In this document: in pieces, positions 1 through 7,356 of the stretch
How the letters are laid out: the number at the start of each line of letters is the position of its first letter
Position numbering within the stretch: the first letter of the stretch is position 1
DNA from: an uncultured Gammaproteobacteria bacterium
GTDB taxonomy: Bacteria; Pseudomonadota; Gammaproteobacteria; SZUA-140
NCBI GenBank assembly: GCA_945787585.1
Contig: CALZIG010000286.1
Coordinates: forward strand, 1 to 15,435
Direction: 5' to 3'
Length of the DNA: 15,435 bases
Made by a program: the position numbers and the translations under genes
The notes under the pieces: model-generated
What the model was told of the DNA's origin: nothing
What the model saw: only the letters and a program-made list of their open reading frames with translations
The model's database searches: none

Positions 1-447
1 ATGCCGGAAGGGACACCCCTTAACACACAACTACTCAATTTCCAGCGTCAGAAACGACGCATCGGTCTGGTGGTCGATGAATATGGTGACATCAAAGGAC
101 TGGTAACACTGGAAGACATTCTGGAAGAGATTGTCGGTGAGTTCACCACTGACGTTGCGACCACGATTAAAGATATCCATCCGCAGGATGATGGCAGTTA
201 TCTGGTCGACGGCAGCGCCAACTTGCGCGAAATCAATCGCACCATGCACTGGTCATTCCCAACGGATGGTCCTAAAACACTCAACGGCTTAATCACCGAT
301 TATCTGGAGTCGATTCCGGTGCCCGGCACCAGCCTGCGTATTGCGGGTTATCCCATTGAGATCGTACAGATTGCAGATAACACGGTGAAGACAGCACAGA
401 TCTATCCTGAACTGCGCGTCATTAAAGAAGAAAGTCACTCGAGCTAA
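1..447 (+). CDS. CorB/HlyC-CorC family CBS-domain protein, C-terminal part
   Basis: This is the 3' end of a CNNM/CorB (HlyC/CorC) family membrane protein, a family linked to divalent cation (magnesium, cobalt) transport or its control. The visible 148 residues begin inside the second CBS domain: the conserved run around residues 21-50 (RRIGLVVDEYGDIKGLVTLE, then the DILEEIVGEF segment) is characteristic. They continue into the C-terminal CorC_HlyC (transporter-associated) domain at about residues 60-140. The ATG at position 1 is internal to the family alignment (PEGTPL normally follows a CBS linker), so the true start and the DUF21 membrane domain lie to the left of the window. The gene converges on wspR with a gap of about 40 bases and no clear terminator hairpin. 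A YfjD/CorB-like paralogue is the likely identity; the exact member cannot be decided from the tail. Confidence 0.88.
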   Translation: MPEGTPLNTQLLNFQRQKRRIGLVVDEYGDIKGLVTLEDILEEIVGEFTTDVATTIKDIHPQDDGSYLVDGSANLREINRTMHWSFPTDGPKTLNGLITDYLESIPVPGTSLRIAGYPIEIVQIADNTVKTAQIYPELRVIKEESHSS

Positions 448-489
448 AAATACAGAACAAACTTTAAGGTCAGTCAACCAACCGCAACG

Positions 490-1512
490 CTAATCAGCTA
501 CATCCTGCTTTGCGCGACAGCAGCGATTACGCCCTTCCGCTTTGGCCTCATAAAGTGCTTCGTCTGCCAACGATATCAAACTGGCTGAATCTTCACCGGA
601 CTGGGGAGGAATCCCCGCCGCCCCAAGTGAAATAGTGACGAACTCAGCGACATCAGAAAACTCATGTTCAAGTGCCAGCATTTCTACTGCCGAGCGAAGC
701 TCTTCCGCAATCACGACGGCACCATCGATATCTGTATTGGGCAATACAACCGCAAACTCCTCTCCCCCGTATCGCGCCACCATATCGGAAGAGCGGCGCA
801 TCGTGTTTGCCAATTCAGTGGCGACTTTACGTAAACAATCATCCCCCCCCTGGTGACCATAGCCATCGTTGTATTTCTTGAAAAAATCGATATCGATTAG
901 CAGTAGCGACAGACTGTTCTCCTCGCGCACCGAGCGCCCCCACTCTTTAGCGAGGTATTCATCAAACGAACGTCGATTGGGGATCCCGGTCAGCCCATCA
1001 ATCGATGACAAGCGCTCAAGCTCAATATTACTTTCCTCTAGCTCTTTTTGCAGTTGATGTAATTCACGAAAGGCGTGATCACGCTGCCTTTGCGCAACAT
1101 AGCTTCGCGAATGTGCCTGAATCCGCGCAATCAATTCTATTTGATCCGGCAGTTTAACCAGATAATCACTTGCCCCGTTACTGAACGCTTCACTCTTATC
1201 TTTGGGCTCTTCCTTACTAGAAAGTACAATCACCGGAGTATCTTTTATCTGCGGATGATTACGATAAAAACGTAACAGCGTCATACCATCAATATCCGGC
1301 ATCACCAGGTCTTGTAAGATCGTTGTAGGTGATACCTCAACGGCCATGTCGATCGCTTTTTTTGAATCACTGCAATAGTGAAAAGTGATCATCGGCTCAT
1401 CCTCCAGCATACGCCGAATCGCTTCCGCCACCATCGGCTGGTCATCCACCAGCAGCACCGTAATGGCTTCAGGCATTTCTGCTACGGAAAATGAGTCGTA
1501 AACTTCTTTCAT
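490..1512 (-). CDS. wspR: WspR-like response regulator diguanylate cyclase (REC-GGDEF)
   Basis: This is the output protein of the Wsp pathway, a cytoplasmic diguanylate cyclase that makes c-di-GMP from two GTP when phosphorylated by WspE. The 340 residues show an N-terminal receiver domain (about 17-135) with acidic pocket residues near VDD 22-24, phospho-acceptor Asp68 in QDLVMP, and Lys120 in YLVKLPD. A helical linker follows (about 140-168), then a GGDEF domain (about 168-335). The active site is intact as GGEEF (249-253), with metal-ligand Asp207 in LLIDIDFF. The inhibitory I-site RxxD is present as RSSD (240-243), five residues before GGEEF, so product feedback inhibition is expected. 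The start at 1512 is preceded by AAGGG, rather close to the ATG; an alternative ATG exists at codon 13. It is the last gene of the operon, 9 bases after wspF. The length and the YLVKLPD motif match Pseudomonas WspR. Confidence 0.95.
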   Translation of the reverse strand: MKEVYDSFSVAEMPEAITVLLVDDQPMVAEAIRRMLEDEPMITFHYCSDSKKAIDMAVEVSPTTILQDLVMPDIDGMTLLRFYRNHPQIKDTPVIVLSSKEEPKDKSEAFSNGASDYLVKLPDQIELIARIQAHSRSYVAQRQRDHAFRELHQLQKELEESNIELERLSSIDGLTGIPNRRSFDEYLAKEWGRSVREENSLSLLLIDIDFFKKYNDGYGHQGGDDCLRKVATELANTMRRSSDMVARYGGEEFAVVLPNTDIDGAVVIAEELRSAVEMLALEHEFSDVAEFVTISLGAAGIPPQSGEDSASLISLADEALYEAKAEGRNRCCRAKQDVAD

Positions 1513-1521
1513 ACCCTTATT

Positions 1522-2562
1522 CTATACCCGGCACATAGCCAGTTTGTGATGTTTATTAAGCAGTGTAGCCGCAATACTGTCGAGAGGCAAAATATCTACC
1601 GCTGCATTTAATGCAGCGGCTGCCTTTGGCATTCCATAAACAGCACAACTTTCCTGATCCTGCGCGATGGTGTAGACACCTTTCTTACATAATGACAATA
1701 GCCCTGCAGCGCCATCACGCCCCATGCCTGTGAGCAATACTGCAGTGATTTTCCCGCCCCAATGTGCTGCTACACTCTCAAAAAACACATCCACTGAGGG
1801 ACGATAGACCATTTCTAACGGTTCTGGAGTGTATGTCAAATTTCCCTGAAGGGACATAATCAAGTGATCATTGGTCGATGCCAATAACACAACGCCCGGA
1901 GATATACAGTCACCTTCTTCCGCTATTTTGACGCGCAAATCACATTGAGTGTCTAACCAGTTTGCCAAATCATGTGAGAAGTGCGCGTCAATATGCTGAA
2001 TAATGACAATGCCGGCGGGAAAATTAGCCGGAAGCCCCGACAGTATTTTAGCCAACGCAGGCGGCCCCCCCGTCGAAGCACCAATCAAGACTAGTGGCTG
2101 ATGTTTATGTAACGACGAAAATACGGGCGCTGGTGTCATTTCCTGCACACGGCGAGAGGGTATAGGCTTCGTTAATTTTTCGATTGTTTTGATCTTATTA
2201 AGCAATGCAATATTATCATGAATATCACCATCACCGCGTAACACTGGGGTCTTAACGACGTCCAGTGCGCCGGCACCCATCGCCTCAAAGACCATCGCGC
2301 TGTGACCTTCAACCGAACTTGTCACAATCAAAATAGGGCATGGCGTTGAAGCCATAATCTGACGCGTCGCTTCAATGCCATTCAGCACCGGCATCACCAG
2401 ATCCATCAAAATCAGATCAGGAAGATCCTGCTGACAACACTTCACTGCTTCCGCACCATCCACCGCCACCCATGTCAACTCGTGGTCAGTCGCCGTGACT
2501 AGCAAACGCCGTAAACCTTCCACAGCCATCATCGTGTCATTAACGATCGCTATCCTCATCAT
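1522..2562 (-). CDS. wspF: WspF-like CheB methylesterase/deamidase
   Basis: This is the CheB-type protein-glutamate methylesterase of the Wsp pathway. It removes methyl groups from the receptor and acts as a brake on WspR; loss of WspF in Pseudomonas gives wrinkly, high c-di-GMP colonies (established knowledge). The 346 residues contain a receiver domain (about 3-120) with phospho-acceptor Asp54 in LMDLVMP, a linker (about 120-155), and the methylesterase domain (about 156-340). The catalytic triad is visible: Ser163 in GASTGG, His190 in IIQHID and Asp283 in TGMGRDG. The gene starts with ATGATG. The first ATG (2562) overlaps the wspE stop by 4 bases. The second (2559) has better spacing from the GGAGAGG ribosome site and may be the real start. 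Tight coupling to wspE supports co-translation. No key residue is missing. Confidence 0.95.
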   Translation of the reverse strand: MMRIAIVNDTMMAVEGLRRLLVTATDHELTWVAVDGAEAVKCCQQDLPDLILMDLVMPVLNGIEATRQIMASTPCPILIVTSSVEGHSAMVFEAMGAGALDVVKTPVLRGDGDIHDNIALLNKIKTIEKLTKPIPSRRVQEMTPAPVFSSLHKHQPLVLIGASTGGPPALAKILSGLPANFPAGIVIIQHIDAHFSHDLANWLDTQCDLRVKIAEEGDCISPGVVLLASTNDHLIMSLQGNLTYTPEPLEMVYRPSVDVFFESVAAHWGGKITAVLLTGMGRDGAAGLLSLCKKGVYTIAQDQESCAVYGMPKAAAALNAAVDILPLDSIAATLLNKHHKLAMCRV

Positions 2563-4886
2563 GCCTCTCCAATCAAATCTACTACCGCTCCACGCAGTGC
2601 CTCATCGTGAAACCCACCTTTTGTCAGGTAATAATCTGCGCCTGCTTCAAGGCCTAATAACTTATCTTCTTCGCGGTCTTTATACGAAACTATCATCACC
2701 GGCATATTCCGTAGCCCTTCATCCTGCTTTATCAAGCGCACCAGCTCAATACCGTCCATTCTCGGCATATCGACATCGGTGATCACCAGCCGGTAATCAT
2801 TGCTACGCACCGCATTCCAGCCATCCATACCGTCTACTGCCACATCTACATCATAACCGTACGCCTCAAGCATTTTACGCTCAACTTCACGCACCGTAAT
2901 CGAATCATCAACCACCAGCACCCGCTTATTAACCTTATCCTCTGCCTCATTCTCACCACTTACTTTATCGACTCGTCCTTTCGAAATAAGCTTCGCAATC
3001 GAACGCGCCAGATCATCCACATCAACAATCAATGTCGGCGAACCATCATCAAGCAGCGCGGCAACACTAATGTCTTTCACTTTTCCCAGTCGTGGATCAA
3101 TCACCTGAACCGCCAGCTCACGTTCACCCAAAAAGGCATCGACTGTCACCCCATACTGACCATATCGGTCACTGAGAATCACAACATAGCGCTGCTTGGG
3201 TTTGATAGCCGATTTTTCAACACCAAATACCTGAGAGGCTGAAACCAGCCCAATGTGTCGATCATTCCACGTGATGTACTGATGATCTTCAACCACCTCA
3301 ATCTGATCATCTTCAATCTTAAGTAGATGATCAATTCGCGCCAATGGAAAGGCGTAACACTCGCCACCAATCTCTACTAATAGCGTCCTGATCACCGAAA
3401 GTGTTAGTGGTAATTGCATCTGAAAACAGGTGCCCTGGCCAGCCTTAGAGGTAATCGTGACAACCCCGCGCATCTCTTTCACCGCATCATGTACGACATC
3501 AAGGCCGACACCGCGCCCTGATATTTCGGTCACTTCACTGCGTGTACTAAAACTGGGTAAGAAAAGAAACTCCAGCAGCTCCATGTCACTCATCTGCGAC
3601 AACATTTCCGCACTGCTCAAACCACGTTCAATTATCTTTTTCTTGAGATTCTCAAGGTCAACCCCTCGCCCATCATCCTCCACCGTCACCAATAACATTC
3701 CAGAACGATGCCGAGCATCGAGCTTAACGATAGCCTGTGATGGCTTACCATTTTCAACGCGAACATCAGGCATCTCGATGCCGTGATCTACCGCATTTCT
3801 CAAGATGTGATTAAGCGGTGCTTTAACCATCTCTAACACATCTCGGTCTACCTGCGTTGTCAGTCCGGTAATCTCAAGGCGTACATCCTTTCCTAAAGAG
3901 CGCGCAACATCACGTACCATTCGCTGAAACCCATCCACACCTTCAGAAAATGGGCGCATACGACTTGCCAGCACTTCACGCTGTAATCGTTCTGCGAGGT
4001 TTGCTGTGCGGTAATCAAAGTTCTCCAGGTCAACCAGTCGATCTGTCAGTGCTTCACGCTGTTTCACTGACTTACGTTGTAACTCTAGCAGTGTTGCGGT
4101 CACCTCAGGGTCAACATCGACACCTGCTAGTCTTTCTCTCAAACTATCCAGATCGCCAATCAGGTCAAAGTGAAAACGCTTAAAGCGCTGCATCGCCTCA
4201 ATATGAGGATGCAACCAACGCGCCTCAACCATCGCCTCACCAGATAACCCGAGCAGCCGATCCATGCGCTCCGTACTGACACGTAATACGCGCTCTTTCA
4301 CTTCTGCCAAGGACACTGCTTTATCCGGGACTGCCACAGCAGCGTTGTTCTTCGCGCTATCGGATTCTTCTACTGCTGCCTCATCCGAGCTATCAGTAGC
4401 AACCAGGCTCGCCCCGTCGCCACCACCTGCATTCTCACTTTTCGCCACATCGGTAATAGTAATCGCTGGCTGTGTTCGTTCGCCACTCAATATCCCTGCG
4501 ATAGATGCAACCAGTGTATCGAGTTCACTACTATTTAACTCAGCCCAGGACGCAAGCTCGGATTCATCCAGCTGAGAAACCGTTTCCATCACATCGACAC
4601 CTTTTAATAGCAGATCAATGTCAACACTAATCAATTCAAGTTCATTCTTTTGAGCAGCAACAAAACAGTCTTCCATCACATGTGCCACGCGTACAACCGG
4701 ATCAATATCCACCATCCGCGCAGCACCCTTAATCGAATGCGATGCACGCATTAATGACTCAAGGTTATCCGTTGCAGAAGGATTCTGCTCTAACACCAGC
4801 AGACCATCCGTCAGCAGTAACAGCTGCCCCTCGGCCTCTGTCCTGAAAAGTTCAAGCATTGAGAAACCGCTTAAATCACCACTCAT
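2559..4886 (-). CDS. wspE: WspE-like hybrid histidine kinase (CheA-REC)
   Basis: This is the CheA-type kinase of the Wsp pathway, with a fused receiver; it phosphorylates WspR and WspF. Over 775 residues I see an HPt domain (about 8-130) with phospho-His50 in ASHSIKGAARM, then an acidic Ser/Ala-rich linker (about 135-195) with no P2 docking domain. Next come the dimerisation helices (about 200-310) and the HATPase domain (about 340-495), with N-box NAVDHG (365-370), G1 box DDGRG (404-408), F-box FLPSFSTR and G2 box GRGVGLDVV (457-465). A CheW-like regulatory domain (about 497-635) and a C-terminal receiver (653-775) follow, the latter with Asp704 in ITDVDMPRMDG and Lys756 in YLTKGG. The ATG overlaps the wspD stop as ATGA, with AGAGAAG upstream as a plausible ribosome site. 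All catalytic motifs are intact, so this should be an active kinase. Confidence 0.96.
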   Translation of the reverse strand: MSGDLSGFSMLELFRTEAEGQLLLLTDGLLVLEQNPSATDNLESLMRASHSIKGAARMVDIDPVVRVAHVMEDCFVAAQKNELELISVDIDLLLKGVDVMETVSQLDESELASWAELNSSELDTLVASIAGILSGERTQPAITITDVAKSENAGGGDGASLVATDSSDEAAVEESDSAKNNAAVAVPDKAVSLAEVKERVLRVSTERMDRLLGLSGEAMVEARWLHPHIEAMQRFKRFHFDLIGDLDSLRERLAGVDVDPEVTATLLELQRKSVKQREALTDRLVDLENFDYRTANLAERLQREVLASRMRPFSEGVDGFQRMVRDVARSLGKDVRLEITGLTTQVDRDVLEMVKAPLNHILRNAVDHGIEMPDVRVENGKPSQAIVKLDARHRSGMLLVTVEDDGRGVDLENLKKKIIERGLSSAEMLSQMSDMELLEFLFLPSFSTRSEVTEISGRGVGLDVVHDAVKEMRGVVTITSKAGQGTCFQMQLPLTLSVIRTLLVEIGGECYAFPLARIDHLLKIEDDQIEVVEDHQYITWNDRHIGLVSASQVFGVEKSAIKPKQRYVVILSDRYGQYGVTVDAFLGERELAVQVIDPRLGKVKDISVAALLDDGSPTLIVDVDDLARSIAKLISKGRVDKVSGENEAEDKVNKRVLVVDDSITVREVERKMLEAYGYDVDVAVDGMDGWNAVRSNDYRLVITDVDMPRMDGIELVRLIKQDEGLRNMPVMIVSYKDREEDKLLGLEAGADYYLTKGGFHDEALRGAVVDLIGEA

Positions 4887-5557
4887 ACCAGGCTTCTCTG
4901 CAGTGAACTAAACAGTAAATCCTGATCTAACAAGCCAACGTGTCTTTCTTCAAGCTTGAACAGTCCCGCTAAATGCGAATACATAGAATTAGCCGCTGTA
5001 GCAGGGACCTCTCGAATACTGTCTTTCCAGATACGGTGCGTTCCAATGATTTCACTCACTGGAAAAACATAATGTTCATTATCTTTTGAAATTATCACTA
5101 GGCGCTCAAGAAAACTCTTACGTAATTCGCTAAAAACATACCTTTCACCTTTATCAACAGAAAGCAGTGTCCCCATTGATACCCACAACTTAAGCTCGCC
5201 TCGTACGTTCACCAACCCTTTAACAACATTACTTTTAGAATTTGGGATGCCATGCACAGGGCGCATTTCAGAAATTTCCTTGATGGTCTTCGCAGGCAGG
5301 CCAAGCCATTCATCACCCAGTCTAAATACCACTATTGAAAGGGTATCATGACTTTTTATAACCCCTTCCTTAGCGAGTAGTGCTGTCCAGTAATCTCTAT
5401 AATCTTCGGGAATTTTACGCTTTAATAAACTCCTACCCGCACTTGAATACACATCACAATTACGGCAGTGCAACACCTCTTTCAGTTTGGGGCATTTTTC
5501 GACGCCTTTACTCCAGACACCAATGGTCGCCCAACAGTTTTCTATGGAATTATTCAT
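4883..5557 (-). CDS. wspD: WspD-like CheW coupling protein with N-terminal Cys motif
   Basis: This is the second CheW-type scaffold of the Wsp array, linking receptor and kinase. The CheW domain covers about residues 72-220 (from LSIVVFRLGDEWLGLP through the GLVNVRGELKLWVS core). It is preceded by a 70-residue N-terminal extension carrying four cysteines, Cys8, Cys22, Cys31 and Cys34, the last two as HCRNC. As I recall the family, this Cys/Trp-containing extension recurs in WspD proteins and separates WspD from WspB; its role is not settled (metal binding or disulfide chemistry is conceivable). The start at 5557 has a good ribosome site, AGGTGG, four to five bases upstream. It lies 24 bases after the wspC stop and overlaps wspE by 4 bases. 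The identity rests on position, the extension and the CheW core. Confidence 0.93.
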   Translation of the reverse strand: MNNSIENCWATIGVWSKGVEKCPKLKEVLHCRNCDVYSSAGRSLLKRKIPEDYRDYWTALLAKEGVIKSHDTLSIVVFRLGDEWLGLPAKTIKEISEMRPVHGIPNSKSNVVKGLVNVRGELKLWVSMGTLLSVDKGERYVFSELRKSFLERLVIISKDNEHYVFPVSEIIGTHRIWKDSIREVPATAANSMYSHLAGLFKLEERHVGLLDQDLLFSSLQRSLV

Positions 5558-5581
5558 AAACCCACCTAAACCAGGTATTCA

Positions 5582-6886
5582 TTACTGGTTCGCCCGTTCT
5601 GCACGTCGCCGAAGACTTAGCGCCTCTTCAACACTCCCATTAATTTCAACATGTAACGCAAGATGAATCAGCGCTTCGATATGATTTGGCATTAAATAAA
5701 TAGCCTTTCTAAACATTGACTCGGCCATACCAGAACGATTTGTGGCATCATATACAACTCCGAGTAGATAAAATGCATCGGCACTACTAAAGTTTATTAT
5801 CAATTGTTGACAAGTCGCCTCCGCCTCATCTAGACGGCCTTCATCTGCTAAACGATGCGCCTTTGAAATAAGCACCTGTTCATCAAGCTCACCATCAACT
5901 TTGCTACCTATACCTATATGATAGTCAGAAAATGGTTTGTTATCTGCTGAATGAACACCTACCGTTTTTTTATTCCCATTCACCGGGTTTAAACTAACAC
6001 CTGCGTGACTGATAGTTGGCAGTTCCCGATGTTTAGTAGAAAACTTAGAAACCTTCTCATCATAGTTCCCATTAAGCTCAGACAGCTCATATTCGTTTTT
6101 TTTAACAAAGGAAAATGAACCACGTATACGTAATGAACGGAACAACTGATTGACATTATTATTGGCCTCCGCGTGCCCGACAAACAACACCCCGTCATCT
6201 GCTAGCATGTTGTAAAGTTTACGCACTGCGGTCTGCTGATCTTGACTGTCAAAATAAATTAATAAGTTACGACAAAAAATCACATCATAATGGAGATCAA
6301 ACTGAGACAGGTCATCTCTGAGTAAATTTCCCTGTTGGAAATTGACACGCCGTCTAATATTACTTTTCAGACGATACCCTTCGCTTACCTTGGTAAAATA
6401 ATCATCACGAAATGACAGGTCATCACTTCTAAAAGAGTTTGGTCGATAAACACCCTTTTTTGCCTTATCAAGTGATTGCTGGCTAATATCAATCGCATCG
6501 ATCTCTACACGCTTTTCAGGAAAGCCTATCTTATCCAGCGCCATTGCAATGGTGTAAGGCTCTTCCCCCGTCGAGCAGGGCATACTCAATACTTTAAGTT
6601 TTCGATCACTCTCTTCTGAGTCTAACCAGTTATTATTAACATTACTGGTTAATACGTTAAATGGGACGTCGTCTCTAAAAAACCAGGTTTCAGGAATAAC
6701 CACCGCTTCAACCAAACGTTTCAGTTCGACATCAGAACTAATCAATGCCTGATAATATGCATTTAGATCAGAACAGCCAGAGGCATTCAAACAGTGCTTA
6801 ACTGCATTTTTAATCGATGCCTCACCGATAGTTTTGACATCCAGTCCAATTTTATCCTTCAGCAATGCCTCTATTTTTCTGTGCAT
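5582..6886 (-). CDS. wspC: WspC-like CheR methyltransferase with TPR tail
   Basis: This is a CheR-type S-adenosylmethionine-dependent methyltransferase that methylates glutamates of the WspA receptor. The 434 residues (from the ATG at 6886) contain a CheR N-terminal all-alpha region (about 1-75), a Rossmann SAM-binding domain (about 80-265) with CSTGEEPY (104-111) and CRNLLIYF (205-212), a long hydrophilic linker (about 265-335), and a TPR-like region (about 338-430) ending in typical A/E/R-rich helices. The CheR-TPR fusion is the normal WspC architecture. The TPR part usually mediates protein contacts. A GTG directly before the ATG (6889) is an alternative start. From the ATG, the junction with wspB is TGATG, a one-base overlap; from the GTG the overlap is four bases. 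The linker and the gene as a whole look more AT-rich by eye than wspE. Confidence 0.94.
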   Translation of the reverse strand: MHRKIEALLKDKIGLDVKTIGEASIKNAVKHCLNASGCSDLNAYYQALISSDVELKRLVEAVVIPETWFFRDDVPFNVLTSNVNNNWLDSEESDRKLKVLSMPCSTGEEPYTIAMALDKIGFPEKRVEIDAIDISQQSLDKAKKGVYRPNSFRSDDLSFRDDYFTKVSEGYRLKSNIRRRVNFQQGNLLRDDLSQFDLHYDVIFCRNLLIYFDSQDQQTAVRKLYNMLADDGVLFVGHAEANNNVNQLFRSLRIRGSFSFVKKNEYELSELNGNYDEKVSKFSTKHRELPTISHAGVSLNPVNGNKKTVGVHSADNKPFSDYHIGIGSKVDGELDEQVLISKAHRLADEGRLDEAEATCQQLIINFSSADAFYLLGVVYDATNRSGMAESMFRKAIYLMPNHIEALIHLALHVEINGSVEEALSLRRRAERANQ

Positions 6887-7356
6887 CACTCACCCATCTC
6901 AACTTCACTACCATATAGAATGTCACGATCACGACTAGAGACAAGCTGATCAACGGCTATCCACTGAATAATACCACGCGCGTCCGTCATGATTTTTGAG
7001 ACGTAATTTTGCTCAGAGGACTGTATCGCCGCCTGCCGAAAGCCACTCTCTTCAAGCACAATCGTTTCAATAGCATTTTCTGCAATCACTCCAAGTAGGT
7101 GATCCAATCCTTCACCGCCAGCATTATATTTAACGATTAATATTCTGGTACTCATAAACGGTTGTGATGAAACGTTTTCTATCAAATACCGCATATCAAT
7201 CGATGGCACTGGCGCTCCACGGTAATTACACAAACCTGCTATATAATCAGGCGCACTTGAAAAATTGTTTAATTTAACTAGCGGTACGACTTCAAGCACT
7301 TTCCTGGCATCAATTACATAACGATCGCCGCCAATATGAAAGAGTAAAAAAAGCAT
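6886..7356 (-). CDS. wspB: WspB-like CheW coupling protein
   Basis: This is the first CheW-type adaptor of the Wsp complex, joining WspA receptors to WspE. The 156 residues form a single CheW domain. It begins at once with LFHIGGDRYVIDARKVLEVV, followed by the conserved GLCNYRGAPVPSIDMR segment (about 42-57) and the C-terminal strand region with IVKYN (about 74-78). There is no N-terminal Cys extension, which separates it from the WspD paralogue in the same operon. The ATG overlaps the wspA stop by one base (TGATG), a translational-coupling arrangement, and I see no strong independent ribosome site. Length and position between receptor and methyltransferase fit WspB. The residues past about 140 (RDILYGSEVE) are weakly conserved. 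Confidence 0.92.
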   Translation of the reverse strand: MLFLLFHIGGDRYVIDARKVLEVVPLVKLNNFSSAPDYIAGLCNYRGAPVPSIDMRYLIENVSSQPFMSTRILIVKYNAGGEGLDHLLGVIAENAIETIVLEESGFRQAAIQSSEQNYVSKIMTDARGIIQWIAVDQLVSSRDRDILYGSEVEMGE

